Shown: piece by piece, positions 12,156 through 22,505 of the stretch
Numbering within the stretch: the stretch's first letter is position 1
How the letters are laid out: every line of letters starts with the position of its first letter
Source of the DNA: Angiostrongylus vasorum
Taxonomy: Eukaryota; Nematoda; Chromadorea; Rhabditida; Metastrongylidae
NCBI GenBank assembly: GCA_018806985.1
Contig: JADANN010000198.1
Location: 729,501-793,500 of the forward strand
Direction of reading: 5' to 3'
DNA: 64,000 nucleotides
Made by a program: the position numbers and the translations under genes
Notes under the pieces: generated by a model
Told to the model about the DNA's origin: nothing
The model's database searches: none
Seen by the model: the letters and a program-made list of their open reading frames with translations, nothing else

Positions 12156-13232
12156 GAAGTGGTAGAAAATCGTTGTTGTAGAGGTGCAAGAACGCCATGG
12201 GCAAAGTCAAAGAAAGAAATAAGTTGTCGTTGGCAGCAACTATGTCCTACGATTCAAAGTGCCATAAACGAACGACAACAGCAGACGAAGATAAAAACAG
12301 CTGGTAACATAAAGCCACTAACCCGCTCAGACCGCTCCAGAAATTGCGATTCGTAGATGTCGGATTCGACAACGGTGCACGGTACAGATCTTGAAGTGCA
12401 GGATTCTGCAACGGATTTTGTCCCTTTTTTTCCCCACTACTTCTCTCAAGTTAAAGTTGTTAAATTTTAAATTAATTTAAATTAAAGAAAGATAAATTAA
12501 AAAAACAAATTTAAAATTGTTAAAATTAAAAAATCTGCTGCATGACATCGACAAGGCGGGAATTTCCACTATACAACAGCTAAAAGCATTACTGATGTCG
12601 CTAAGAAACTTTGGAAAGGCACAGAACAATGATTCCGATTAATCACGAATTGAGCCCTTTTGGTCGTTCGCGTTTTAACTGCCTCCGGAAGTTTTCCTAA
12701 GAACGAACCCAGAACAGAACTGTCAAGAGACTAGACAAAAACTTATGACGCGTTTGGTAAAGTGGACGTTTCAACCTTCTGCCCCCTCCCCCCGCCCATA
12801 TGAGGTTTTAAAACAGCCAAAGTGTACAAGATGTTGGAAAGTTCTAAAAAAGAAATGTTCTACGATAGCAAACATGGGGTTAAATGTGGGCTAACAGTCC
12901 CGAAGATGTATGAGTAAACAAATGAACGAAATGCGTAGATGTCTCAGGATGATGTGTGCAACATAAAAAAAAATGTTTCGAATAGTCAGAAATAGGAGAC
13001 CGGACTTGTTTATATTCTCTTAAATGTCACAGTAATTACAGAAACTGCGAGAAGGGGAAAATAAGGTTGGCATACTTGATGCAAAGGAAAATTTGTCGAT
13101 ACAGCCAGTGAGCCGTCACGTGTGCTTAGATCACCTCCTACTTCGAGAGGTCCCATAGTGTCCATTGACCTGTGGTGTCTGAAGAGAATTACATGTAACT
13201 TCAGACCTTGGTAAACTGTCAACTGAACAACT
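12156..13232. other. Region upstream of elks-1; no gene seen
   Basis: AT-rich, with an ATTTAAATTAAAT-type low-complexity patch near 12,460-12,530 and a C-run (CCCCTCCCCCC) near 12,784. May contain elks-1 promoter elements; none could be defined. Confidence 0.5.
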
Positions 13233-13440
13233 ATAACGATGCTGAGATATTTGCAAAACTCCGGACCACAGGTGTTTGCGGTGGGAACGAACGCGCTATT
13301 ACCCTTTCGGGGGCTAACGCGGTTCACCACCACACCATGGAGCTTTTTTCCTTTCGTCTATCTTTCAGCTAGTTTTCTATCTACCAGCGTCATCAGCAAT
13401 CACCCTTCAACGGGATTGATCAGGGAAGCCCTCTGCCTTG
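13233..13440 (-). repeat. Family C element, minus-strand copy
   Basis: Plus strand: GCTGAGATATTTGCAAAACT, GGTGTTTGCGGTGGGAACG, ACGCGCTATTACCCTTTCG, CATCAGCAATCACCCTTCAA. Same order as the left arm at 6.2 kb, continuing to the GATTGATC end. Confidence 0.68.
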
Positions 13441-13778
13441 GGAGGGGGATCTGGAAGGGAAAATTGTAATAGGCAACAAATAAAAAGTTAACACTGTTAA
13501 CTGAATAGTTCGTATCTTTTATATGAAACAGTAATAATTTGGCCAATGCGCCGTATTCATAGAAAGGAAACCGCTACTTGGGGGTATTGAGTGGTCGCCC
13601 TAATCACCACAGTTGTTACGCACGACTAATTGAATTAGCGAAGAATATTCGTTTGCAAGATTCGAGTAGTAACGTCGTGAATGTAGAAATCATTTGGCAA
13701 CAAATGGCTTGTGAACACAACTATTTGAAAAAAATTCTTCAACGACAGCGTAAGGAAATATTACTGGAAATAACCAAC

Positions 13779-13925
13779 CTAGTAAGTGGTCGACGAGCTG
13801 ACGTGGCCGGATATCCATACCTGCATGGTTCCGCACTGGCGCCGCGAGACATTGGGGCGGGTGCCGGAGCCCTCGTTGGCCCCATTTCGTGCTGTTCATA
13901 TGACGAGGAGCATCTTGGTTGCACA
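13779..13925 (-). CDS. Possible upstream 5' exon (alternative N-terminus) of the ELKS gene
   Basis: On the minus strand a GC-rich open stretch reads SSYEQHEMGPTRAPAPAP followed by a Ser/Arg/Pro-rich run, and meets a candidate donor CTAG|GTTGGT at 13779/13778; an alternative donor is CAG|GTATGG near 13831. Its base composition is clearly higher in G+C than the flanks, as expected for an exon. ELKS/Bruchpilot proteins of other animals carry a Pro/Ser/Ala-rich N-terminal extension before the SIKTFWSPELK motif, which the main model lacks. No homology could be confirmed. The opposite strand is also open (13,578-13,955), so strand and coding status are uncertain. Confidence 0.28.
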
Positions 13926-13959
13926 GCATTGAAGGTTGATCCGTTGTCACCATGACCAA

Positions 13960-14911
13960 AGCGATTCTAGAACGTATTGTATAGAATCCCGTTTAGACAA
14001 ATTCACGACCTTAACGGATTTGAACACTCCAAGGTCCGTATATGGCGCAAGGCTTGGTCCAAGCTGTAGAAAAAAGAAACGAACGCTCAAAAGACACCAG
14101 AATGAAAGGAGGCGAGGCTACTTATCTTGCTGACGTGCACGTAAAATGTTGATAAGTCTGCTTAAAGCGTGCATCTATTCGACTTAGAGACTGAAGCATT
14201 TTTTTTTCAATTTCAAGGGGAGACACTTGTCAAAAAGGCAGGTGGTCGACAAACCACCAACTGCATGAGATATTTCTATGGACTTCTACAACATAGTACT
14301 AGTGCAAATCTGTACACCAACCGGGCCCACTGGAAAATCCATAGGGTTGTGAAATGCCGTTGGAAGCTGTTCAGATGGTGGCACCATACCGAATCTGTAA
14401 TCATCGAAGGATCCTGCATTGATCAGCGCTGACGTCGTATCTGCACCAAATCCTAAGGACCTGCCGTAAGCAGGCCACGCTCGATCCAGCACGTCTGCAA
14501 CCAGAAACGGGTACAATGGCTAATGTCCAGAAAGAAAAACACCCGATGCCAAGGTTCTGAACACGTGTGTTGAAGGATGTCAGCAGACGAAACTGACGGA
14601 GTATCGTACTTAATCACGTGACAGAGCATCATCATTGCATCAAACATATGTATACGATATAGAATCAAGCTCCCGAAGTAGTAACGTGTTTTTTTTAATT
14701 TAGACGGATAGCCACTGAAATGTAAACCGCAGTCTTCAAAGCCTTCTACAGTCATGATGTATATAATGTGTGAGAAACCAAAAGAAAAAAAAGAAAAGGA
14801 AAGAAGAAACCTAGCCAATAAAGTGTTTCCACGATTTCTGCACTCGATATTGATTATGGAAATGCTGGAATGTATCAGAACTTCGATCTACAGAAGATAA
14901 CTTGGCTTATG
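13960..14911. other. Intergenic; no gene seen
   Basis: Several short ORFs on both strands, none with a recognisable domain or exon structure. Confidence 0.5.
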
Positions 14912-15068
14912 CCACAATATTTTAGGCTTACGGTTAGGCTTAAACGGGAGGGATTGGGGGCTACGCTTAAGCCTAGGCATAAACCACAATATTTTAGGCT
15001 TAGGCTTAGGCTTAAGCGGGAGGGATTGGGGGCTACGCTTAAGCCTAGGCATAAACCACAATATTTTA
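14912..15068 (+). repeat. 72-bp tandem repeat containing telomere-like TTAGGC motifs
   Basis: Units start at 14912, 14984 and 15056 (partial), each CCACAATATTTTAGGCTTA followed by TTAGGCTTAAACGGGAGGG or TTAGGCTTAAGCGGGAGGG and GATTGGGGGCTACGCTTAAG, CCTAGGCATAAA. The period is exactly 72 bases. Unit 2 holds three in-register TTAGGC hexamers, the nematode telomere repeat; unit 1 has the same stretch interrupted by an ACGG substitution. Inverted GCCTAAGC-like blocks occur in each unit as well. Confidence 0.8.
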
Positions 15069-15269
15069 TGGCGATTCGGCAAAGAATCCAGTAAAACACA
15101 AACAAAACTATTCTTGTGGCATTGACCAAATTGAAATGGAAACAGTATTCTAGCAAATCAATAAGTGAGATAAAATCCAGAAGAACGCAACAACAGTTAC
15201 TTTGGTAATGCGAAGACGGAACTCGAGTTCAAAGAGTTTCGTGGAGTTCAGTAATGTGAAAAATGTTAG

Positions 15270-15408
15270 CCTGGGGCAGACTTTGGCCAGGCTGACCGCA
15301 GGACTACAGGGAACCACAATGGCTAAACCAGCAAAACTCCGATAAAATGGTAATTATGTTGGGGCCCGCACAACCAGTGAAGACGGGCCATGCATGTATC
15401 CAAGAAGA
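15270..15408 (+). repeat. Family B interspersed repeat, copy B3 (3' third only)
   Basis: Begins at CCTGGGGCAGACTTTGGCCA and keeps CAGGGAACCACAATGGCTAA, CAGCAAAACTCCGAT and CGCACAACCAGTGAAGACGG to ATGTATCCAAG. The 5' two thirds are absent. Confidence 0.68.
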
Positions 15409-15705
15409 ATGGTAACTACTTGTCTTCGTTCAATTTCAAATGGAGAAAGTAAATGGCAAGCATCTATACGTTCGAAGTTGTGGCTTGACTTTACAGGAAT
15501 GTCATGAATGAACAGCAAAAACTTTGCTCTTATCAAACCAGCATTAGGCCATTTAGGACAACTTCGGCTTTATGAAGCTTAAGGAAACCTCAAATAACAG
15601 TGGAAACCCAAAATCTTATAGTAACGTCAACATCATTCTCAAAGCAATGCTAGCAAAAAGAAAGAAAGAAAAAAAACAAACGAACGAACGACAGAACCCA
15701 CATGC

Positions 15706-15960
15706 ATGATTTGCAAAGTTTGTGGCGGAGAACTGCATTTGGAGGGCCAAGGTGGGAGCGAAGGACAGGAACGATGCGCTAGTCAGTCGCCGTCACCGTT
15801 CTCCACTGCGCCACATCCAGACACGGCTTTGCGGTGCACAGGATGTCCAATAGCGACAGTGCATTCCTACAGCCCACAGCCCCGAAATTTCTCCAAGACT
15901 ACTAAACCTGGCCACATTTCAGGTGGGCTGGGCGTGCCATACGTTTCGCTCTCGGGATGA
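15706..15960 (+). CDS. Unrecognised ORF with Cys pairs, doubtful exon
   Basis: An 84-residue open frame begins MICKVCGGELHLEG and later has RCTGCP, giving two CxxC pairs that could suggest a small zinc-binding module. Base composition is richer in G+C than the surroundings. It runs into the inverted-repeat element that begins near 15,925, so the end of the frame is repeat-derived. No family recognised and no convincing splice structure. Confidence 0.18.
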   Translation: MICKVCGGELHLEGQGGSEGQERCASQSPSPFSTAPHPDTALRCTGCPIATVHSYSPQPRNFSKTTKPGHISGGLGVPYVSLSG

Positions 15961-16112
15961 TTCGTTAGCATTCCCGAGCTCACCTCCACTTGGACCACCA
16001 GCGCTAAGAGCGGTAAGGGCAGTACGAGCTGGTGGTTCGAGTGGAGATAAGCTCGGGAATGCTAACGAACCATCAGGAGAGCTAAATATATGGTACGCCA
16101 CCGACGAAGGCA
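15925..16112. repeat. Long imperfect hairpin (MITE-like)
   Basis: The left arm (GCCATACGTTTCGCTCTCGG, TTCGTTAGCATTCCCGAGCT, CTCCACTTGGACCACCAGC) pairs with the right arm (GCTGGTGGTTCGAGTGGAG, AAGCTCGGGAATGCTAACGA, GGAGAGCTAAATATATGG). About 75 bases per arm with a loop of about 25-30 bases. No second copy seen in the window. Confidence 0.65.
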
Positions 16113-16934
16113 CTGCTCTGTGGCTTCAGCGATAGGCGACGATCACAGCAGAACCAACAACGTCCTCGCTTTGTGTCTTCTAATGGATTTTTGAAATTAA
16201 AACGGTGACGTCACAACTCAGAAGAAAAAGTCGACATTTCGTGGTCAGCCATCAGAGTACTACCAAGTCTTAAACTCAAATCACTACTAAATCGCCTAAC
16301 CACATGGCTTGGTCAGTATTCAGAAAGTATGAAGACTTGAACAAGAGAGATGAATACCCTAACTCAAGCGGTAGTAAACGACGACTAATCGATAAGCGAG
16401 GTAGTGCTGAGTGCAAGGACTGGGCCAGGAAGACAACACTCGTGGAGACGCCGTCCCAGCTCGCACTCTAGCGAACAGGACACGCTGTGTACTTGTTGTT
16501 TGTACTCCTGTAAAACTGCCTGGCTAGTTACGACGGACACCCCGAACCCTTGCCACAAAACCATAGAGGGAAACAAACGAGAGGAACCTTTACCAGTGTC
16601 TGTAAAATCTTGCTGATGAGATGAAAAAACGTTGAAGGTCGACGTCAAACATTTGTCGCCTCGGTTGACCCAGAGCATCTATGGAATCAGATAGACGACA
16701 GAAAATACCGACAGCAGAGGTTGGTGAGCAAAATCGGCAGAAGATGTAGTGAATGGGCGTCGGTCTGAAAGGTTTCGTCCATTTTTCCCTTTGGTAGCTT
16801 CTTTTCTTCATTTTTCTGAACTCCGCTTTTCATAAGACTATCCCTGTGTCCTAATCGAAACCCATGCTGACTTTCAAATAGTTAGGTAAAACATGTTTGG
16901 AAAGTTTAGAAAAGTCGTGTAAATAATCAAATAC
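16113..16934. other. Intergenic; no gene seen
   Basis: Overlapping short ORFs at 16,385-16,680 on both strands show no family resemblance. Confidence 0.5.
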
Positions 16935-17225
16935 GAAGAGCGCGTGTGGCGCAGTGGTCGGAGGCGCCCTGCAATACGCATGGAATCGATTCCTGCGCCC
17001 ATGGCCCACCAAGCCTTCCATCCCTCCGGGGTCGGCAAATTGCTACCAGCCTTGTCTGGGAGGGTAGCAGCACTAGTTCGATACATCGGTAGGCCACCGC
17101 GAGTCTTTGTAAAAGGCTAGATATGCATTCAATCACCTCCAATGATGCTTAATGAAGTCGAATGCATAGCGCATCGCTCAAGGATTGATCATCACCGAGA
17201 GCTTTACCCTTTATCCTTTTAATCA
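16935..17225 (+). repeat. Family A SINE-like element, copy A4 (good full-length example)
   Basis: Head GAGCGCGTGTGGCGCAGTGG gives a box A-like TGGCGCAGTGG; GGAATCGATTCC about 35 bases on serves as a box B-like site, the spacing expected of an internal RNA polymerase III promoter. Body GGCAAATTGCTACCAGCC, CGATACATCGGTAGGCCACC and tail TTAATGAAGTCGAATGCATA ... GCTTTACCCTTTATCCTTTT follow. No tRNA cloverleaf could be drawn beyond the boxes. Confidence 0.75.
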
Positions 17226-17599
17226 AATACATAGCAAGTTGCAAGCTTTCCATCCATTGTTTTACAACCACCATCCACGAAGTTCACTTGATTAGCACGT
17301 AGGTTGGGCTGCGGATAGAGGATTTGCCATCTCGTGTCCCTATTCTATGTTGAATGTTGGTCAAGCTTGCATAATTCCCCTCCTGAAATACCCAAAAACC
17401 GGTGCTTCCTAGGTCTCCACCGCATGCACTGGTCAGATTCTATGAATCTCAGGAAGACTTGCTGCTTCAATACTAGGGTTTCTTGTACGAGAGCGATTCC
17501 TTCCTCTACTTAACCAACTGGTTGAGGACAAGTAAAATACCGAATCTTCAGTGCACTTACAGTTCACATGTAAATAAATAAATAAATATATAATCGCAA

Positions 17600-17750
17600 T
17601 GATGCTGAGATACTTGCAAAACTCTGGATCGCAGAGGTGTCTGCGGTGGGGGAACGAACGCGCTATTACACCTTCTGGGGGGCTAACGCGTTCACCACCA
17701 CACCATGCGGGTCCTTCATTTCGCCTATCTCTCAGCTAGTTCCATCGATC
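17600..17750 (-). repeat. Family C element, minus-strand copy
   Basis: ATGCTGAGATACTTGCAAAA, GGTGTCTGCGGTGGGGGAAC, GAACGCGCTATTACACCTTC, CCACCACACCATGCGGGTCC, TTTCGCCTATCTCTCAGC; cut off at a TA microsatellite. Confidence 0.68.
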
Positions 17751-17755
17751 GATAT

Positions 17756-17784
17756 CAATATATATATATATATATATATATATT
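17756..17784. repeat. (TA)n microsatellite
   Basis: Pure TA dinucleotide run that ends a family C copy. Confidence 0.9.
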
Positions 17785-18059
17785 TTGTAATCCCTTCGTA
17801 TCAGTACGAACAGTTGCTTGAATCATGGGAGGTGATACTCGATTAAGACATTGAAGAACGAGAGTTATAGCCATGTGGCTCAATAAAAGAAATCTAATTA
17901 ATGCAAACGGAAGTAACAAGAAAAGAAAACAAGCAGAAACTAGGAAATTGGGCCATTCAGGGTCGAACATGGAAGAATATCATAGCGCTGCTACTTTCAG
18001 TGTAAATTCAGCGAATGAAGTGAAACGAAACATCAACTAAGACGATAGTTAATCTCGTC

Positions 18060-18320
18060 CTTTTGGCAAATAGCACTAACTTTTTTGTGCTCGTTCGAGA
18101 AGTGTCAACAGCTCGACTTCCGGACAAATTTGGCCCGTTTCCCACGTGTAACTGCTCGGGTGGTCCAGGGTCGTATCGATCGCATGGCGCTCGGCGGACC
18201 TCCGCGAAGGCGATGCACCGCACGGCGATTCGGGTTTCCCCACGGTCGTCCGCAGCCTCTTGCAGTGACTCCGACGTGTGTTAATGCCACAATTCGCTTA
18301 TGCAGGGGAAATTACTGAGT
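18060..18320. other. GC-rich island open on both strands, unidentified
   Basis: About 250 bases of clearly higher G+C than the flanks, open in several frames on both strands (plus: TNLARFPRVTARVVQGRID; minus: GCGRPWGNPNRRAVHRLRG). It could be an exon or part of a repeat not otherwise present here. No domain recognised. Confidence 0.3.
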
Positions 18321-18511
18321 AGTATTCTTCAAAGTTGACGTTTTTTTGCTCCGTTACGTGATTTACCAATGTGCTTTTGTACGTCTGCGGTGCAGAAGAG
18401 ATCTAATATGTCGTAGTTCTTAGGAAGCTCGAAGCTGCAAACCGAAAATTTAGTGAGGTATTTTTTCCGTCCTCTTCGGAATTTGCTGTCGACTTCGTCC
18501 AGCTTGTAAAG

Positions 18512-18661
18512 ATGATCAGCAGGCGTCTCCTGACCGTCTATATGCTGATGGCTTTACTGGCCGTTTGTTCAGTTGCATTGAAGTATATCCCCTCTAGCTT
18601 TGAAGAGCCTGAGAGCGGATCTCGTGCATTTGCAAGCGGCGGGATGAAAGCAATCGTCTGA
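18512..18661 (+). CDS. Candidate small secreted peptide, 49 residues, with signal peptide
   Basis: A short ORF starts MISRRLLTVYMLMALLAVC and continues to a TGA at 18659-18661. The first 22 or so residues form a textbook signal peptide: basic n-region (RR), hydrophobic core, small residues CSVA before a possible cleavage. The mature remainder is about 27 residues, acidic and Ser/Gly-rich (FEEPESGSRAF). No dibasic processing sites or cysteine framework are seen, so it is not an obvious neuropeptide precursor; it could be a first exon of a longer gene. The start follows a CTTGTAAAG that could act as an acceptor. No family recognised. Confidence 0.42.
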   Translation: MISRRLLTVYMLMALLAVCSVALKYIPSSFEEPESGSRAFASGGMKAIV

Positions 18662-18749
18662 CAATTTAGTGGACATAGTTATTTTTCGTTAGTTCACTGC
18701 TCAAGAAGTTGTTTTTTCCTCATATTTTTTCATAGCTGAGGATGGTACC

Positions 18750-19005
18750 GGCAGGCATGGTTACATTTATGCATTCGACTTCATTAAGCATCGTTTGGAG
18801 GTGATTGAATGCATATCTGCCCGTTACGATGACTCGCGGTGGCCTACCGATGTATCGGGCCAGTGCTGTTATCCTCCCAGACCATTCTGGTACCAATACG
18901 CCGAACCCGGAGGAATGGGAGGCTTGTTGGGCCAGGAGCTCATGAATCGATCCCGTGTGTACTGCAGGGCGCCTCCGGCCACTGCGCCACACGCGCCCTT
19001 ACTTG
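18750..19005 (-). repeat. Family A SINE-like element, copy A5
   Basis: Minus-strand copy: GGGCGCGTGTGGCGCAGTGG head, GGGATCGATTCATGAGC, TTGGTACCAGAATGG, CATCGGTAGGCCACCGCGAG, ATGCTTAATGAAGTCGAATG. It lies about 90 bp after the candidate secreted peptide ORF, on the other strand; the tail beyond the ATG-rich part is lost. Confidence 0.72.
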
Positions 19006-19224
19006 GGGATACTGTTCACTAATTTAACTTTTGCAGAAATAATTTCGGTTCTTTTCGTCTCAAACTGGTTAGAAAAATGCTATTGCTCTTGCAACATTTT
19101 GGAACACACTGAAGGCTAAATTGGTCAATGGTACCAAATCCTAATCTGAATGGCCACTGCTTAGAAGAGTTTATTTCCGCTCTGCTAAGATGGAAATATA
19201 TGCCTTCTTCTTTCATCTTTTTTT

Positions 19225-19595
19225 ATTTCATTATTTATTTTATATGACTCGTCTTCACATCTGCTGTGCGGATCCCAGCACTTCTCACATTCGATTGGTT
19301 TCCTCGCGTCCACTGTCCATGATGATCTTCCAACTTTTATGTGTGGCTTTGGCTGCTGCTTGAAGATTTTCGTTTCATCTTGAATGTCGTAGAATGCTGG
19401 TCGAATCCATTCTCCCTGGGGTCCTGAGATAGTCCGGCTGGAGCATTCCCAGTTGGATTGCAGAGAGTGGTTTTTTTTTCTCGCGAACAAGTGGGGTACC
19501 AATTTCCCGACTCCGAGCGAATGAGTGGCTTACCGGAGCGTAATCGAACTAGCACCATGCTCATGATGACCGGCATCACCACCACTGTGCTAATC
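19225..19595 (-). repeat. Family D tRNA-derived SINE, minus-strand copy
   Basis: Minus strand: AGCACAGTGGTGGTGATGC (box A-like), GGTGCTAGTTCGATTACGC (box B-like), then GGTACCCCACTTGTTCGCG, CCACTCTCTGCAATCCAAC, CAGCATTCTACGACATTC, AAGCAGCAGCCAAAGCC, AGAAGTGCTGGGATCCGCAC and an AAATAAATAATGAAATAAAA tail. Two plus-strand copies share the whole order. Confidence 0.72.
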
Positions 19596-21189
19596 TTCTT
19601 AATTACGTTGATGTTGACGAAGTTAGATGGCATCGGCTGCTTGTTCCCAAATAGCGTAAATAGTGTTTATATAAGCGGTATAATCATGGAGTGCAGAATC
19701 ATAGAAATGTTCGGAAAAATGCTGAGTGTGGCTTTAACTTTGGATGTTAAACGTATAGCTCAACATGTACTCTTTCACTGATGAGCTTACACGAAGTTGA
19801 TAAATATATTTATAAAAGTACAAAGTAAAAAAAGTTAAGTGTAGCGCAACAGTTAAATTTGCCCTTCACAGTATGTTCACTCGAAAGCAAGAAATACTTT
19901 AAATCGGCTTCAATGTGCAGGACAAAAATCTGTGTAAATTCCCGCAGTAACTAGGCAATTATACCTCTAACAAGTTGCTATCAGTGATCTCGAAATACTT
20001 ATGGACTCTTGTTCAACAACCATACGTATCACTTTTACCCACGGATCTGCCTCAATGAGGAATCATAAGCAGTTTATTTGAATGACTAGTTAGCCCTCTA
20101 GACCTCCTTGTTGCGCAGAGTGAGTTGAACACTGAAGAAAAAGCGACTATGTACTTCACCAGAGACGCATGTAAATTCAGCAGATGTAATTCCTGTCCTG
20201 TTATTTATAAGTGATATTCGTCGGCTAGTTCGATGTGGTGATGTGTCTGTTTTTTTTGAGGTACCAGTCAAGCCTTCTATTAGTGCTATACTTGGAACCT
20301 CAAACTTTAGTAATTAAACCTTTATATGAATAGTATTAACAAGACGATGACGTCACCACGAAATCCACAAACGTTGAGACACCAACAACAGCAAAGACAA
20401 CAAACAACAATGCAATGAGACTAACACTGTAGAGGATTTACGTAAGAATAACGAATAGCTGTAAAGCATCAATGATTAGAATGGGGTCTGCATAACATAC
20501 GACTGAGGTGAATACTACTTATTTAAGTGGAGAGCTGAACTTTTAAGTTCTACCTAGCACAACGAACGTGCGAGAAGGAGATGGAAATGATAAATAAGAA
20601 CAGTATTTAAGAGGATGGAAGTATGACTAATGGAACTACTTATGTTTGAAGTGGGCGGAGATGGTGAGAAGGTCGGTGTGGCATGTCATGCCCGACGCCT
20701 GGATGATATGGGTGTATGACGAAAGTTGCAAGTGAAATGATTGCACAGTGAACTAACTGACAATCCTATACATAGAACTGTGTATAACTAACATGAGAAA
20801 CTTGTGGTAACATGAGAACATGATGGAATGGATACGAAGGAGAGAGTGGTAGCTACGTGATATAAACCTTGTGCACGCACGGCATACATTCTTGCGTGTG
20901 CCTTTATGCTTAGAATATATCCTTCACGTCTGTTTGGCCAAAAGCATACAATCATTTGATTGGGAAATGTATGGAAGGTTTCAGGAGCTACCTCCAACAA
21001 GTAGGCTTCTCGCCTATTTTGAGGAATACCGACAAGCCAGTATGCGCAACCACGACGCGAAACAAAATGAGGTTTCCCGTGGGTATTGCTTAACAATAGA
21101 AATAAATGGTCCTGGTTCATATAGCGCGAAAAAAACCATAAATATCAGCATTGGATAAGACGAATGTGAAGGAAATACCAAAATCTCAA
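19596..21189. other. Intergenic; no gene seen
   Basis: AT-rich. A pair of opposed ORFs at 20,788-21,158 is open on both strands and not recognised; they lie just upstream of the RTE endonuclease fragment and could be 5' parts of that element. Confidence 0.45.
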
Positions 21190-21480
21190 GCAGATTCTGT
21201 TGTCTCTGGATCTGGAAGGAAGTGACGATATTTTGAACATACGCATATTTGCACGTAAATCCTCCATTAACGACCTGATAACGCAGGCTAGGAAGGCTAA
21301 GTGCGACTTAACTGGACTAGTCGAGACGAGAAGACACTACCCATTAAATGCCATTTTCATACAGAAGCCGGTAATCATCAACAACGGTACAAAAGAGCGC
21401 TGTCAGGTAAGACAGTGCTCCATTGAAGAAGATTCGACTCGATACGACGTGGAAGACACCACAGAGAGCTGTGGACCATA
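21190..21480 (+). mobile_element. RTE endonuclease-domain fragment
   Basis: The frame starting at 21,200 reads INDLITQARKAKCDLTGL and then VETRRHYPLNAIF. This corresponds to the start of the apurinic-endonuclease domain of nematode RTE elements (leucine-rich helix, then the catalytic Glu in the ETR motif). The rest of the element is missing; downstream sequence passes into a Penelope-type repeat end near 21,480-21,600. Confidence 0.55.
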
Positions 21481-21570
21481 GACTCGAATCATCAGCTCTA
21501 ACGAGGACGAGGACATCGAAACGTTAGCCGAATAAACATCTTTACCAACATCGTGTTAGCTTAACAATCC
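21425..21570 (+). repeat. Diverged Penelope-type repeat end
   Basis: Contains CTCTAACGAGGACGAGGAC, then ATCGAAACGTTAGCCG, then AATAAACATC and ATCGTGTTAGCTTAAC. The GAAACGTTAGC block is shared with the minus-strand copies at 25.3 and 40.9 kb; the CTGANGA part is altered. Follows directly on an RTE fragment. Confidence 0.45.
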
Positions 21571-22284
21571 AAGAAGATATACACAAGCATTATCTAGGTC
21601 CCACCCACAGATGAACAAGCGTGTTTATATCTCATACCAAACTAACAATATGCTCGAAATTCCGGAAATTTTACACGCAAACGACCAATGGCTTAAAGTC
21701 ACCCAGCCATTTTTAGTGTTCCGCCTTTGAACAAACATTTCTGAGTAAACAATGAACATTACCAATTTAATTGTCTTCTTGATGAGCAAACCCAAGATTG
21801 CTATTTCACTTTTATTAACGAAATAGTGGATTCTACCTCCATCAGACCCGCCTTCTCTGAGTCTTCACCAGTTTGAATGAAAGTCGTGAGAATCAATAAG
21901 TTTTCGCCAACTTATCACGACGTGGTTATTTGCTCTACTACGGTGACATCCTAAGTTTTCAAAGCCCACAAGTGCCTCCTTCTCAATTATTGTCCCTCTC
22001 GTTTGCAAGGGTCATATCTCGAACAGCGAACTGATCGAATAGATCTGACCCCGTTCAGCAAGACAGGAGGACGATGTTGCATTTTCCGTTAGCACCGGCG
22101 GGAGTGGAGTTGGGTTTAACATTTCTTAAACGTTGTGCTGCGTTAATGTTTTTTAACTTTTCATTCAAAACAATCAGACAAAGTGAACAATTTGGAAGAA
22201 TTTTTTTTGCGATAGAACAATTCTTTTTCAATTCAAAAGACCGACTTTCTATGAACCTCAGCATACATAGTTGATATACTTATT

Positions 22285-22505
22285 TGTACGATCTTATCAA
22301 CTTGTCTTGTTGAGCTGATGAACGGTTGGTATAGATCTTCGTTGTCGTTGTCGTTGTTGTTGTCGTTGCTGCTTGGTGTTGTTGGTCGATAGCTGACGTT
22401 TCGGCGATTTCGCCTTCCTCAGAGACGTGCTGTTGAAAGTGGGACCCAGTGGGGTATACCAACCTCGCATCAGCTCAAAGAGATCAGTTTATAAGATCAT
22501 ATAAA
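22285..22505 (-). repeat. Hairpin element with intact hammerhead-like core
   Basis: Terminal inverted arms: ACTTATTTGTACGATCTTAT ... GAGCTGATGAACGGTTGGTA on the left pair with TACCAACCTCGCATCAGCTC ... GATCATATAAATAAATGT on the right. On the minus strand the centre has CTGAGGA (22422-22416), stem II GGCGAAATCGCC, GAAAC (22402-22398), then GTCAGC. The core is intact, but the sequence next to it on the 5' side (CACGTCT) pairs poorly with its 3' partner, so stem I is broken close to the core while distal pairing persists. Confidence 0.6.

Noticed and set aside
14870..15156. ORFs of 64-93 residues with internal repeats
   Set aside because: They read through the 72-bp telomere-like tandem repeat, whose period is a multiple of three and so leaves frames open.
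16938..17010. A tRNA gene at the head of family A copies
   Set aside because: Box A/B-like sites are present but no cloverleaf or T-run terminator could be drawn; the copies share a long non-tRNA body, so a tRNA-derived SINE is the better reading.
16874..17142. Similar ORFs at several loci (CSAVV, SSLLQRLAVAYRC-type)
   Set aside because: Translations of SINE-like family A, not a gene family.
18085..18318. A basic, Arg-rich ORF as a ribosomal or histone-like protein
   Set aside because: No conserved domain order could be seen and the opposite strand is equally open, so the GC-rich island is listed as unidentified instead.
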